A stretch of DNA of 64,000 nt from Thermoleptolyngbya sichuanensis A183 (GTDB lineage Bacteria; Cyanobacteriota; Cyanobacteriia; Elainellales; Elainellaceae): the NCBI RefSeq assembly GCF_013177315.1, contig NZ_CP053661.1, positions 3,286,001 through 3,350,000 on the forward strand, in the 5' to 3' direction. Positions 16,139-25,775 of this stretch are shown here, one piece after another. The position numbers and the translations under genes are program-made. Numbering within the stretch: the first letter of the stretch is position 1; each line of letters begins with the position of its first letter. Below the pieces are notes generated by a model. The model searched no databases. It had not been told where the DNA came from and saw nothing but the letters and a program-made list of their open reading frames with translations.

Positions 16139-16876
16139 CTAGGGCAGGGCTTGACCGTTTTGCTCTGGGGCGATCGCCAGCAGGGTTTCAGCCGCCTGCT
16201 CTGCCCATTCATCGGGACTGGGATAGGTCGCAGCCTTTTCTGCACCATAAACCACTTCTAGCGCGTGGGTGTGGACGGCTCCGGGCGAAAAGGTGACCGC
16301 CGCCATGCCAGCAGGCAGTTCCAGGGCGATCGCCTGGGTTAGCCCCTCGATGGCCCACTTGCTGGCGCAGTAGGCAGCAGCGTTGGCGGCTCCCTGTCGT
16401 CCCCAGCGGGCGCTCAAATTCACGATAATGCCCTGCTGCTGCGCCACCATTGCCGGAAGAAACGCCCGCAGCACATTGGCGACTCCCTGCACGTTGACCG
16501 CCAGCGTCCGGTCAAACTCGACAGCAGGCAAGTCCCAAAAGGCAGACATCGGCGGCGTATAGCCCGCATTATTGATCAGCAAATCTGGTGCGCCCTGCTC
16601 TAGGATCGATTCCGCCCAGGCATTTACCTGATCCGGTCGGGTTACGTCCACGCTCTGAAACAGGTGGCTCTGAAACGGGCGGCTTTGAAACGGGTCGCTC
16701 TGAAACTGATGCAGGGCGGCGTATTGCTGCTGCAACTGGGCAATCGCCCCTCCATTCAGATCACAGCCACAGACCGTATGCCCCAGCGTGATGAACCGAT
16801 GCGCGAGCGATCGCCCTAGCCCCTGCCCAACGCCTGTAATAGCAATTCGTCTTTGCATACGCTCTTGCGTTTCCAA
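16139..16876 (-). CDS. Short-chain dehydrogenase/reductase
   Basis: 245 residues. The cofactor motif TGVGQGLG (about 14-21), NNAGY, a strand VNLSARWG with the catalytic Ser, and YCASK (catalytic Tyr and Lys) are in order, as in classical SDRs; CDLN after strand 2 suggests NAD preference. An in-frame 15-base minisatellite encodes FQSDPFQSRPFQSHLFQS at about 58-75, an insertion between strand and helix. A start at 16858 (MQRRIAITG) is equally possible. The substrate is unknown; the next genes on the same strand are a desaturase and amino-acid enzymes. Confidence 0.85.
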   Translation of the reverse strand: METQERMQRRIAITGVGQGLGRSLAHRFITLGHTVCGCDLNGGAIAQLQQQYAALHQFQSDPFQSRPFQSHLFQSVDVTRPDQVNAWAESILEQGAPDLLINNAGYTPPMSAFWDLPAVEFDRTLAVNVQGVANVLRAFLPAMVAQQQGIIVNLSARWGRQGAANAAAYCASKWAIEGLTQAIALELPAGMAAVTFSPGAVHTHALEVVYGAEKAATYPSPDEWAEQAAETLLAIAPEQNGQALP

Positions 16877-16950
16877 AGATATCCTAAGCCTGCACCGCTG
16901 CCATGCACAAAAAATAACGCAAAAGGCTCTAAAAAATTGGATTACCCGGT

Positions 16951-17067
16951 CTAATCCTGTGCTGACTCTTGTTCCATCTGTCGTTCAACCCAGTCCCTCA
17001 CTGCTTGGCGAAATGTCCGGCGACCAAGATTGCGATAGGCTTCAGTCAGTGGGGGCAACTGGCGATC
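16951..17067 (-). other. Open 38-codon tail, likely lost C-terminus of desaturase
   Basis: Directly after the desaturase stop another minus-strand frame stays open to the TAG at 16953-16951. It reads as natural protein: DRQLPPLTEAYRNLGRR, then TFRQAVRDWVERQ, ending ESAQD. A one-base change in the A5 run at 17082-17086 (T5 on the coding strand) would fuse it to the desaturase. It has no start codon of its own. Confidence 0.5.
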
Positions 17068-17944
17068 TCCATAGTTCGGTGAAAAACTCGCGATAAAACT
17101 CGCCGTAGCCCAAGTTCAGATACTTGATCTGGGGGGCGATCGCCTCATGTAGTCTGGGGAGGTCGGCCATTGGCAGGGCAGGCTTGTAGTGGTGTTCGAC
17201 GTGCCAGCAGTTGCCATTGGTCAGCCAGTCGGCAAAGCGGCTCGGTAAGATCGTGCGCGTGTTGACCATTATGTCTGTGGTATCTCGCTGACAGCCCCAG
17301 TGTTCCGGCAGCTCGATCAGTGCATGAACGGGGCCCGCAAACAGCAGCGGCACGAGCCAGAGATGAACGAACACAGGCGTTTGCAGAACGGCTGTTATCA
17401 GCCCCATGCCAAACAGCAGCAGTGCCATGACTTTGTAGCCGCGCATCACGTTGGCGATCACCCAGCGGGGTGCTGTTGTGCCTGCCGAACCCATACTAAT
17501 CCGAATCGCAGCTTCATGACCCAATAGGGAACTCAGCAAACTGCGAGCCACTGTGCAGTAGTGACTCAGCATAGACAAGTGCAGCAAAAAGCTCAGCGGT
17601 GCGCTCAGCTTGCCAAAGTCATAGGAAAAGGATTCTTCGTCTTCGGGCGTACCTACGGCCCGGTGGTGGTAGCTGTGGGTGAGGCTGTAGCGGGTAAACT
17701 CCACACCCATCGGTAGCCCAAGCAGGAAGCCGATCGCCCCGCCCCAGCGTCGCCCAAAGTGCTTCTGGTGAATCATTTCGTGAGAAAGCTCGACCCCGTG
17801 GGCAAACATCACGCCCATCACAAATTGGAACGGCAGCCTGAATGGAAATGGGAACAGGAGGATGCATGGGATAGTGACAGCGGCGATCGCTCCATAAATC
17901 GCCAGCTTTTTCAGAAAGCTTGCAGTAGAAACAGATAGGGTCAC
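17042..17944 (-). CDS. Membrane fatty acid desaturase/hydroxylase family
   Basis: 300 residues. Three histidine boxes for a di-iron centre: HGVELSHEMIHQKH (49-62), HSYHH (90-94) and HVEHH (about 248-252), with hydrophobic spans at about 15-45, 65-85, 165-195 and 200-215. The family inserts double bonds or hydroxyl groups into lipids, alkanes or carotenoids in the membrane. The layout fits alkane hydroxylase/carotenoid hydroxylase-like members as well as acyl desaturases; the substrate is not determined. The 3' end may be frameshifted: a further 38-codon open tail exists in another frame. Confidence 0.8.
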   Translation of the reverse strand: MTLSVSTASFLKKLAIYGAIAAVTIPCILLFPFPFRLPFQFVMGVMFAHGVELSHEMIHQKHFGRRWGGAIGFLLGLPMGVEFTRYSLTHSYHHRAVGTPEDEESFSYDFGKLSAPLSFLLHLSMLSHYCTVARSLLSSLLGHEAAIRISMGSAGTTAPRWVIANVMRGYKVMALLLFGMGLITAVLQTPVFVHLWLVPLLFAGPVHALIELPEHWGCQRDTTDIMVNTRTILPSRFADWLTNGNCWHVEHHYKPALPMADLPRLHEAIAPQIKYLNLGYGEFYREFFTELWRSPVAPTD

Positions 17945-18307
17945 GATACGTACTCCGTCGGACGAGAAGATTCAAAGGGAATCCAGTATTGAAAAGCTGA
18001 GTCGTATCAACGATGAATGTAATAGAGAATGCTTAATGAAAATTAACCTTAATTTTAGAGTTAGCCAAAGCACTTCCGATGATGTCTAGAAAACATTCCG
18101 CAGGTGTTTTCTAGGAAAGTTTTAGAACACCAGGATGGTACATCGAGAAGAATCAATTTTTCACGCAAAAAAAGCCTGACAAATCAGCATATTTATCAAG
18201 CTAGAGGAGGTGATCAGGATAGGCAAGCGCAATCAGAAATGAGCAGCGATCGCACGCTAGAAGTCAAGAAGTCTTCACGGGCGATCGCGGGTTAAGATTT
18301 CCAGACG
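17945..18307. other. Intergenic, promoter region of desaturase
   Basis: 363 AT-rich bases between the desaturase start and the 3' end of the saccharopine dehydrogenase-like gene. An AGGAGGTGATC stretch at about 18204 is not followed by a usable start. I see no gene or clear structure. Confidence 0.4.
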
Positions 18308-19660
18308 CTACACGGGCTGCACCATAGAACCATATCGTTCTAGATCAGACTGTAACCGCTGGAAACCCTTCATCAAGCGGCCTTGATGCGTCACGGTGGC
18401 CTGCAGCAGGGCCGGGGGAAGTGTCGCTACCCAGTTGTCTCCGCGCAGCTTGGCCGCAACCAGCGGTGGAATCCAGTCGCGTAGCATTTCGCTAAAGGCA
18501 ACGGAGGCATCGTGGGGCAAGCCAGCCGATAGATTGTCCACTGCCATCACGGTGATCCCCTGTTCAGGAAATGGCTCTAGCACTGCCCGCGAGATCGGGT
18601 CATAGCCAAACACCGGGTTGTACAAATCGCCCGATTGCACCGTACAGGCGACGCTGCCCGCAGGTGGATCGCAGCTCAGATCTCCAACAACTTGCAGACG
18701 ATGATTGCCACGTCGCCATGCAGCTTGAAATGCATCGTGGGGCAGAATGCGCGGATATTGCGGGGCCCAGAAGACACAATTTAGCAAGATGGATAAGTAA
18801 GGTAATAAGTCGGGGATGCGGCTGCTGTAGCGCTGAGGGAAGGTTGCATACTCGGCACTGTGGAAAAGACCGTCCCCATTGCGGAGCGTGTCGGGCTTTC
18901 GCAGGGGACACTGAAACAGCCCTGTGCGACCAGAGGCAAACAGCGCGGGCAACGCCTCTGCAGAAACGATTTGCGGCGACAGCAGTTGCAATATTTCCAT
19001 CGCGCCCTGGCCAACGTTGCCCAATCCGGCGATCGCCACCACCAGCGGATAGTCCGTCACGCCCAGCAGCGCCGGATCTTGCTGGAGGCGATCGCCCAGT
19101 GTCCGCAAATGCGCCGTTGCCTCGGCCAAATTTGCATACTCATACACAGGCTTCAGTTCTGCAAACACACAGGACTTGCCCAACGCTACGCAGCGCTGCC
19201 CAAAGGCCCTCAGCGTTTCAAACATGCCTGTCTGCCCAGCCGATCGCCCAAAAAATACTGTCCGCCGCCCTTCTTCATCGGTGATGCATTCGTAGTCGAT
19301 CAGCGTCATGCGGCGATCGAGCAGTTGTCGCAGCAGGGGCATATTTTCGGGCTGCCCCTTGATTACATGGGCAAACACCAGGTACGTTTTGCCATCCAGC
19401 AGTTGCTCTGGGTAAAGCTCTTTGACGCAACAGATGATCTCTGCCTCGGATAGGTCTTCCTGAATCACGGCTCCTGCTGCTGCAAATTCAGCATCAGAGA
19501 ACGTCCGCAGTTGTGCTGGCTGCACGATAAACCGAACGCGATCGCCCAACTGTTTCTTCAATCGCTGCACATCGGATGGAACCAGCGGCACTCTGGCTTC
19601 AAACTTGCGTGCTTCGTTCTCTCGACGAATGCCAATTGTCACGTAGCTTAGATTAGTCAT
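18308..19660 (-). CDS. Saccharopine dehydrogenase/lysine-ketoglutarate reductase-like protein
   Basis: 450 residues. The N-terminal part (about 5-135) has the alanine dehydrogenase/transhydrogenase-type start IGIRRENEARKFEARVPLVPSDV, with Arg and Lys positions that bind the keto acid. A Rossmann segment VVAIAGLGNVGQGAMEIL lies at about 207-224. The rest matches the lysine-ketoglutarate reductase region of LKR/SDH proteins (GDLSCDPPAGSV, YDPISR). Such enzymes join an amino acid and a keto acid by reductive amination, or the reverse. The decarboxylase-like gene upstream on the same strand may act in the same pathway. Confidence 0.8.
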   Translation of the reverse strand: MTNLSYVTIGIRRENEARKFEARVPLVPSDVQRLKKQLGDRVRFIVQPAQLRTFSDAEFAAAGAVIQEDLSEAEIICCVKELYPEQLLDGKTYLVFAHVIKGQPENMPLLRQLLDRRMTLIDYECITDEEGRRTVFFGRSAGQTGMFETLRAFGQRCVALGKSCVFAELKPVYEYANLAEATAHLRTLGDRLQQDPALLGVTDYPLVVAIAGLGNVGQGAMEILQLLSPQIVSAEALPALFASGRTGLFQCPLRKPDTLRNGDGLFHSAEYATFPQRYSSRIPDLLPYLSILLNCVFWAPQYPRILPHDAFQAAWRRGNHRLQVVGDLSCDPPAGSVACTVQSGDLYNPVFGYDPISRAVLEPFPEQGITVMAVDNLSAGLPHDASVAFSEMLRDWIPPLVAAKLRGDNWVATLPPALLQATVTHQGRLMKGFQRLQSDLERYGSMVQPV

Positions 19661-19791
19661 GACACCTTTTGAATCAATTCATTACACAGCATTTTGCACA
19701 GCCAAGTGCAGAATCAGACCTGCGAAGCGTTCGGCAGAGTCGAGCTAAGAATTAACTCGGCGGTTTCAACCCCCAAAGACTTAAAACTGGG

Positions 19792-21186
19792 TTAGTCAAA
19801 CTGGATTAATCGCTGATGCTGGAAGAAGTCCTCGTAGTGGCTGCGGGCGCGGATTAGCTCTAGGCGATCGCCCCAGATGGCAACCTCTGCGGGGGCGGGG
19901 TGCAGCGCAAAGTTTGTCAGCGAGTGATTGAAGCCGTAAGCGCCGCAGTTGCGGATGACCAAGCGATCGCCAATTTCCAAATCCACGGGCAGCAGCGCAT
20001 CGCGCACCACCACATCGATAGGCGTTGGCAACTGGCCCGCAATCGTAGTGGGCATCGTGTCGGATGACTCTTTACCCAATACCCGCAGAAACTTGCTGGC
20101 ATTTTGCATGGCGGGGGTGCGGTAGAGATGGTGAACGCCGCCGTTGAGAATCGCAAACCGCTTGCCCTGAGATTCTTTGATATCCAGCACCTCTGTCAAA
20201 TACATGCCTGCCTCACAAACGAGATAGCGCCCCATTTCCAAAATGAAATGAAACGGCTCGTGGCTAAAGAGGGCTTGCAGGGCCGCCCCAAACGCAGGCA
20301 CATCAAACGCGGCATCTACGGAGTTGTAGGGAACGCCAATACCGCCGCCAAAGTCGATGACCTCGATGCAAAACCCCTGGGCCCGCAGTCGATGGGCGAT
20401 CGCCACAGTGTTTTGCCACGCATCAATCAGTTGCCGATAATCCAGCACGTTGCTTTCGGTGAACACATGAATTCCCTGAAGCCGCACATGGCTAAGCGAC
20501 TGAACCTGCAACAGTTCGGCTGCTGCCTGCGCCTCATCTACGCCAAACTTGCTCGCACCCTGCCCATTCATGGCAATGGGTCTTAGCGTGTCGCCATTAT
20601 GACCGCCATTTGACTCAGAGATTGTTTCGATGGTTTCGGAGGCTGCGTTGGGATTCTCGGCAGCGTGTACAACGCTATTCGTCTTCGCGTCAATCGCGCA
20701 GCCAGAATCACAGCTATTCAGCGTGCGAAACTGGGGGTTAATTCGCAGCAGGATGGGCTGCTGTTTCCCCTGCTCCGCCGCTATCTGATTCAGCCGTCGT
20801 GCTTCATTGACCGACTCTACGACAATCAGTCCGATGCGGTAATTGAGAGCCTCAGCCAGTTCATGATTGGTTTTTCCAGGGCCCGTGAAAACCGTTTCCT
20901 CAGCAGGATAGCCCGACTTCAGCGCGGCAATGAATTCACCCAGAGAGCTAACCTCTGCGGCTGCGCCCCGTCGCGCCAGCAGGTGCGAAAGAGTAAGGTT
21001 GCTGTTCGCCTTGAGGGCGTAGTGCAGGCGAAAGTTCTGGGGGAGGCTGTGGTTGAGAGCCGCAAATCGGGCCTCAATCAGCGCCAGGTCATATAGGTAA
21101 AGCGGCGCTCCAAACTGGGTGGCGGCCTGAGACAGCAAGGCTGCGCTTGGTGGCGCGGGGGCAAGGGGTAGGGTCAATCCGGGCAT
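19792..21186 (-). CDS. Fold-III PLP decarboxylase-like protein (DapDC/PvsE type)
   Basis: 464 residues. PLP-barrel signs: YALKANSN with the PLP lysine (about 56-63), SSLGEF, VIDFGGGIGVPY for phosphate binding, and EMGRYLVCEAG. Family: diaminopimelate, carboxynorspermidine and siderophore decarboxylases. Two oddities: an insertion of about 45 residues at about 160-205, and, where the family has a Cys-containing motif (CESSD or CTPLD), this protein reads GQLPTPIDVV, so the catalytic Cys seems replaced by Pro. It may act on a different substrate, or not as a decarboxylase. The saccharopine dehydrogenase-like gene follows 131 bases downstream. Confidence 0.8.
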   Translation of the reverse strand: MPGLTLPLAPAPPSAALLSQAATQFGAPLYLYDLALIEARFAALNHSLPQNFRLHYALKANSNLTLSHLLARRGAAAEVSSLGEFIAALKSGYPAEETVFTGPGKTNHELAEALNYRIGLIVVESVNEARRLNQIAAEQGKQQPILLRINPQFRTLNSCDSGCAIDAKTNSVVHAAENPNAASETIETISESNGGHNGDTLRPIAMNGQGASKFGVDEAQAAAELLQVQSLSHVRLQGIHVFTESNVLDYRQLIDAWQNTVAIAHRLRAQGFCIEVIDFGGGIGVPYNSVDAAFDVPAFGAALQALFSHEPFHFILEMGRYLVCEAGMYLTEVLDIKESQGKRFAILNGGVHHLYRTPAMQNASKFLRVLGKESSDTMPTTIAGQLPTPIDVVVRDALLPVDLEIGDRLVIRNCGAYGFNHSLTNFALHPAPAEVAIWGDRLELIRARSHYEDFFQHQRLIQFD

Positions 21187-21384
21187 CGATCGTCCTCAAG
21201 CGATGGGAAGCCTTCTAAAGCTTGCTATGGGGCGTTCAGAAGGTGAATCGTCGTGAATGGTCGTAGCGACCTAACCGGATTTATCGAAAGGAGAATTCTT
21301 AACTATTTCTTAAGATTTGTAAACTCGCTTTTATTATGAATCGTTTGCAGGGTTCTGTCTAGATGCCGCAGGGTTGGAGGCGGG

Positions 21385-22554
21385 CTAAAGTCGGTCGCGG
21401 AGGCGATTAAGGGTGCGCTGGTTTTCCGCTGGCGTTCCGATGGTAATTCGCAGCCCGCCGCAGGTTTTGCGGACGAGGGTTCCGGCGGATTTCAGGCTTT
21501 GAAATAGGGTTTCTAGCTGTTCCTCGGCTGGATCGTTCTGGAGCCGCAGGAACAGAAAATTGGCGGCGCTGGGCCAGACGGTGATTCCCGGCAGCTCGGC
21601 AAGGGCTTGGAAGAGGCGATCGCGCTCGGACAGCAGCATGGGGATAGCAGCCAGCAGCGCATCCTGATGCGCCAGGGCTAGCTCGGCGGCACGTTGCGAC
21701 AGGCTGGGCAGGTTGTAGGGCAGGCGAATTTTTTCCAGCGTGGCGGCCAGTTCGGGATGGGCGATCGCATAGCCAACCCGATGCGACGCTAGCCGAAACG
21801 CCTTGGAAAAGGTTCGCAGAATCACCCAGTTGGGATGCTGGGGCAGTTCTGCCAGCACGGTTTGCTGACTGAATTCAAAATAGGCTTCGTCAATCACCAC
21901 CAGGATGTGGGGCGGCAGGCTCCGCAGCCAGTCTAGCTCTGCGTCTGTGAGTGCATTGCCCGTGGGCGAGTTGGGATGGACTGTGAACACGATGCGGATG
22001 GCGGGCTGTCCGGCGGCAGGCGTGGCGATCGCATGGCTGGCAGCGGCGAGGTCCGTTTCAAAGGTTTGCGCGTTGCGACCGACTCGCACCACCGGAACGC
22101 CCAGCGTATTGGCCGTGATGCCATACATGGAAAATGTGGGGTCGGCCACCAGCACCGAACCTTCCGCCCGCAGGCAGGTGGCAATCAGCAGCGACCGGAT
22201 GAGTTCGTCAGACCCGTTGCTGACGGAAATATGCGCCGATGTAACCCAGCTTACGGAGGATTGAGCAGAGGATTGAGCGGACTGGTAAGCGGACTGGTTG
22301 GCATATTGGGCGATCGCCCCTTTCAGCGCCGCATGTCCTCCATCGGGATAGCGGTTTGCCTCCAGTTCATGCTGATAGGCCCAGGCCAGTTTTTGCTTCA
22401 GGTCCTCTGGCAAATCGTAGGGGCTTTCGTTGGTATCCAGCCGATCGACCTGGGCAGGCTGCGTCGGAGAGCCGTGAGCCGCCGCATCTGCACCACCGGG
22501 ATGGGGCGTGTAGGACACCAACTGAGCCAAATCGGAGCGCAAAAAGGGAAGCAT
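21385..22554 (-). CDS. hisC: Histidinol-phosphate aminotransferase
   Basis: 389 residues from the ATG at 22554 ([12 protein letters not shown]); a start at 22593 would add 13 hydrophobic residues that look non-native. Fold-type I aminotransferase: [11 protein letters not shown] substrate loop, [24 protein letters not shown], and the PLP lysine in [15 protein letters not shown]. It converts imidazole acetol phosphate to histidinol phosphate in histidine synthesis. An in-frame 12-base minisatellite gives [16 protein letters not shown] near 87-102 ahead of a glycine-rich strand. Other HisC-like aminotransferases overlap in specificity. Confidence 0.85.
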   Translation of the reverse strand: MLPFLRSDLAQLVSYTPHPGGADAAAHGSPTQPAQVDRLDTNESPYDLPEDLKQKLAWAYQHELEANRYPDGGHAALKGAIAQYANQSAYQSAQSSAQSSVSWVTSAHISVSNGSDELIRSLLIATCLRAEGSVLVADPTFSMYGITANTLGVPVVRVGRNAQTFETDLAAASHAIATPAAGQPAIRIVFTVHPNSPTGNALTDAELDWLRSLPPHILVVIDEAYFEFSQQTVLAELPQHPNWVILRTFSKAFRLASHRVGYAIAHPELAATLEKIRLPYNLPSLSQRAAELALAHQDALLAAIPMLLSERDRLFQALAELPGITVWPSAANFLFLRLQNDPAEEQLETLFQSLKSAGTLVRKTCGGLRITIGTPAENQRTLNRLRDRL

Positions 22555-22945
22555 AAACCCGCCTACCGCTGCAAGCACACAGCCTAAAATCACCTCTCAT
22601 AGCATACGATTTTCGAGCAGTGGTCTGTTGATGTTTGGCTTGACGCAGCATCGATGGACAGTCGCTCGGCAGCGCTGAACCCCAAAAGCCCTTACTTGTC
22701 CAAATCTCAGGGATTAGCGGCGATCGCCCCTCGATGCATCGGCGCGATGGTGTAGGCTGAAGAAAGCGGTCTGAGTGTCTCTAAGAGGTTTCGTAAAGAG
22801 GTTTCGTAAAGAGGTTTTGGATCCGCGTTTCAATCGGATACTGGCCGCCGGATAATGGCCGCGCTCGATCGAGTTGAGTCTGATTTCTCTTGGGTTTCTT
22901 ATAGTTTTCTAGTTTTCTTTTAGCTGAAGTTAGAAGTTAAAGGTT
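22555..22945. other. Intergenic with 13-bp direct repeats
   Basis: 391 bases between divergent hisC and ycf37. A 13-base unit, AAGAGGTTTCGTA, is repeated three times at 22783-22820 with the last copy diverged. Promoters of both genes should lie here. There is no coding sequence. Confidence 0.45.
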
Positions 22946-23479
22946 ATGGACGATAGCTTGCTGCCCGTTGTCTATCTCAGTGTGCTGGTGGCGCTGCTGG
23001 CGATCGCGGGTATCTTCCTGTTTCGCCAAGTGCTTAGAACCCGCAAGGTCGAAACCGCCCTGACGCGCCTGCAAAACAAGCTCACCAAGGGCCCCGGCAC
23101 GGCGCAGGAATACTATGAACTAGGCAGCATTTATCTGGACAAGAAGCTCTATTCGCAGGCGATCGCCCAGTTCCAAAAAGCGCTCAAGTCCAAAGACCTG
23201 AAAGAAGCCGAGAACGCGGCTCTGGTCTACAACGCACTGGGCTATGCCTATGCCGCTCAGGAGCAATATGACCTGGCCATTCGCCAATACAAAGAAGCGC
23301 TGGAAAAGCAGCCCAAGTACGTTACTGCCTTGAATAATCTAGGCTTTGCCTACGAGAAAAAGCAGTTGGTTACCCAGGCAATCGAAGCCTACGAGCAAGC
23401 GCTGGCCATTGACCCGAAAAACGGCACTGCCAAACGGCGCACCGAGTCCCTCAAGCGGCGTGTCGCCACGCCTGCCTAG
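22946..23479 (+). CDS. ycf37: TPR protein Ycf37, photosystem I assembly
   Basis: 177 residues. One N-terminal membrane anchor (about 7-27, VVYLSVLVALLAIAGIFLF) and three TPR units: YYELGSIYLDKKLYSQAIAQ, VYNALGYAYAAQEQYDLAIR and ALNNLGFAYEKKQLVTQAIE. Length, anchor and three TPRs match Ycf37 of cyanobacteria, which helps photosystem I assembly or stability at the thylakoid. A strong hairpin terminator follows. The assignment rests on architecture. Confidence 0.8.
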   Translation: MDDSLLPVVYLSVLVALLAIAGIFLFRQVLRTRKVETALTRLQNKLTKGPGTAQEYYELGSIYLDKKLYSQAIAQFQKALKSKDLKEAENAALVYNALGYAYAAQEQYDLAIRQYKEALEKQPKYVTALNNLGFAYEKKQLVTQAIEAYEQALAIDPKNGTAKRRTESLKRRVATPA

Positions 23480-23522
23480 TCTGCGCTGACCGAACGTGAT
23501 TCCGTTTCGTACTGGACAAAAA

Positions 23523-23570
23523 AACCGGGGCACTCCGCCATTATGCGTAGAGATCCCCGGTTGACTTTTT
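23523..23570 (+). terminator. Rho-independent terminator after ycf37
   Basis: AACCGGGG (23523-23530) pairs with CCCCGGTT (23555-23562), with a loop of 24 bases, then GACTTTTTT. It begins 44 bases after the ycf37 stop. Confidence 0.75.
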
Positions 23571-23635
23571 TGGATTCCGTAGTTGTACGGTTGTGTCGCT
23601 AGAGTCACTCCAGACGGTTCTGGAGCTAAGCTTGC

Positions 23636-23857
23636 CTAGTCGTTGTCCCACTCTTCATGGCCAAGCAGATCGCCGATGCGATCGCGCAACAAAAAGTCAC
23701 ATTTTTCAAGTTCGCACTCAACGCAGGCCCACTCGCGGGCAGGAATGTACTTGCAGAGGACGTAGATGGGCTGCTGACGGCTGACAATCCCTTTTTGAAC
23801 CAGTTGACGGGCTTCGTCTTGAAGGAGATCCATAGAGTATTGAACGGTTTGGAGCAT
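23636..23857 (-). CDS. DUF4327 family protein
   Basis: 73 residues from the ATG at 23857 (MLQTVQYSMDLLQDEARQL); an upstream in-frame ATG at 23905 adds 16 unconserved residues. The sequence matches what I recall of DUF4327, a cyanobacterial family: QQPIYVLCKYIPAREW, then CVECELEKCDFLLRDRIGDLL. It has CVEC plus further cysteines that could bind a metal or form disulfides. Soluble and acidic at the end (EEWDND). No function is known to me. Confidence 0.8.
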   Translation of the reverse strand: MLQTVQYSMDLLQDEARQLVQKGIVSRQQPIYVLCKYIPAREWACVECELEKCDFLLRDRIGDLLGHEEWDND

Positions 23858-24101
23858 GATTTCGACCTCTGCGCTAGAACTATCGAAACGTCGTGAGTGC
23901 TTCAAGCATGACTGACCTACGTAGGAACACTCAACGAAACACTCTGTATCAAAAGTTAGCGTTTATTTACAATCAGTGTTACCTTTTGTATTTCAGTATA
24001 CTGAACCATATCTATTCTCACGCCAGTTTCCCGGTAGTGAGATTAAAAAATGTTAAAAAGTCACGAAACCATAACATTTTGGTAATACGAACTTACTAAA
24101 A

Positions 24102-25172
24102 TCAAGACTGATTTTGAAGGATCAGCCGTTGTGCGGATAGGCTGATCGCTAGCCGAATTGCCGCTTTCATGCTGCTGGCATCGGCAATGCCCCGACCCGC
24201 GATGTCGAAGGCTGTACCGTGATCGGGCGAAGTCCGCACAAACGGCAGCCCGATTGTGGTATTGACGGCGCAATCGAACGCCATCAGCTTTACGGGAATT
24301 AGCCCCTGATCGTGATACAGCGCTAGGTAGGCATCGTGGGTCTGCACCGGGCGCGACGTGCCAAACCAAGCCTGGCCCGGCCGCACCCAGAGCGTATCTG
24401 GCGGAATGGGGCCGTCTAGCGTCAGGTAGGGATGCTGCTGCCGCATTTGGTGAATCCAGGGGGTCAGCCACTCCAATTCTTCGTGCCCAAGCTGGCCCCG
24501 TTCGCCGCTGTGGGGGTTGAGTCCGGCGATCGCCACTCGCGGCTGCAAAATTCTAAAATCGTCCCGCAGGCTGTCCAGCAATAGCCCCAGTTTGCGCGTC
24601 ATCAGATCGGGCGAGAGGGCATCGGGCACCTGCCGCAGGGGAATATGCGTCGTTGCTAGCAGCGCCCGCAGCGTCCAGCCTGTATGGGGCGATCGCCCGA
24701 CAAACATCATGCCAAACCGCGTCGTTCCAGCCTGTTCTGCCAGCAATTCCGTTTGCCCCGGATAGACATGACCCGCCGCTTTCCAGGCAGACTTGGCGAT
24801 GGGCGCAGTGACAATGCCGTCAAACTTGCCTGCTAGCGTGTGGGCGATCGCCGTCTGCAAAAACCGAAAACTGGCCTCGCCGCTAGCAGCGCTTTCCGCT
24901 CCTGGCGTAATTTGGGACACCAGCGCCGAGTCGAGCGGCACCTCCAGCAGGTCGAGCGTAGAGAAGTCAGGGAGATAGGAGAACCCTGCCTGCACGAGGC
25001 GATCGCACGTCTGTTCCAGCAAAGCGCGGTTGCCGACCAGCGTGATTTTGCTGGGCGGTTCTGGTGGGTCTTCTGGGGAGTCATCCGCCAGCGCCGCCAG
25101 CGCCTTCAGCACCACCTCCGCCCCAATCCCCGCCGGATCTCCCAGAGCGATCGCCACTCTTGGCTGCACCAT
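24102..25172 (-). CDS. pdxA: 4-hydroxythreonine-4-phosphate dehydrogenase
   Basis: 356 residues from the ATG at 25172, which has a GAGGAGG ribosome site and starts [19 protein letters not shown], the canonical PdxA opening. Metal ligands lie in [13 protein letters not shown] (His) and [12 protein letters not shown] (His), and the C-terminal block is [15 protein letters not shown]. It oxidises 4-phosphohydroxy-L-threonine for pyridoxal phosphate synthesis via DXP. Cyanobacteria mostly make PLP by the DXP-dependent route, which fits. An in-frame start at 25247 is ignored. Confidence 0.95.
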   Translation of the reverse strand: MVQPRVAIALGDPAGIGAEVVLKALAALADDSPEDPPEPPSKITLVGNRALLEQTCDRLVQAGFSYLPDFSTLDLLEVPLDSALVSQITPGAESAASGEASFRFLQTAIAHTLAGKFDGIVTAPIAKSAWKAAGHVYPGQTELLAEQAGTTRFGMMFVGRSPHTGWTLRALLATTHIPLRQVPDALSPDLMTRKLGLLLDSLRDDFRILQPRVAIAGLNPHSGERGQLGHEELEWLTPWIHQMRQQHPYLTLDGPIPPDTLWVRPGQAWFGTSRPVQTHDAYLALYHDQGLIPVKLMAFDCAVNTTIGLPFVRTSPDHGTAFDIAGRGIADASSMKAAIRLAISLSAQRLILQNQS

Positions 25173-25513
25173 TGCTTCCTCCTCGCTAAATACCTGTTGA
25201 GCCTCGCAAAACACCGGACAATGCCTGCCCCAAGCCCCCAAGCACAATTCATCAAATCAGCGGAACCTTTAGCCAATCCACCAAACGGGCTGCAAACTGC
25301 CTTAAAATGCATGGTGCAAGTGCATGGTGCAAGCTCTGGCAACCTCGACCCCGGTCAACGCTAGGTTTATGCCGCAGCGCTTTCTCGGCAGCGCTTTCCT
25401 AATGGCGGCATTCTCAAGGCGGCATTGAGGGCGATCGCCAGTTCCCAAGCTCGCAAACCCACGTCATCCCACTCAATCAATTCAAGCAAACAAACTAAGG
25501 AGATATCGAACAC

Positions 25514-25618
25514 ATGAGCGGTGAAATGCTGAACGCAACTTTCTTGTCATTTACTCTAATCTTGGTGGGGCTAGCGCTGGGCTTTGCGCTGCTGAAGCTC
25601 CAAGGCGGCGAAGAGTAA
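25514..25618 (+). CDS. petM: Cytochrome b6f complex subunit PetM
   Basis: 34 residues: MSGEMLNATFLSFTLILVG, then LALGFALLKLQGGEE. This matches PetM (subunit VII) from start to the LLKxQGGEE end, with one membrane helix at about 7-27. An AGGAG site lies 8 bases upstream of the ATG. It is a small structural helix of the thylakoid cytochrome b6f complex. It is too short for usual ORF cut-offs. Confidence 0.95.
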   Translation: MSGEMLNATFLSFTLILVGLALGFALLKLQGGEE

Positions 25619-25775
25619 TTTTTGAGGTTAGCTGGCCTGGTTTTCTGTAAGACTGTGCTGCGTCCCCGTCGATCGGTCACACGACAAAGCGCACGAAAAA
25701 CCAGGCAGCCCTCCCCAAGCGCATTCCCAAACCCCAAATCGCAAATCTAAAATCGCAAATCCGAAATCCAACGCC

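Noticed and set aside
18104-18295. 63-codon frame upstream of the desaturase
   Set aside because: No motif, composition like non-coding DNA, and the AGGAGG nearby is not placed for its start.
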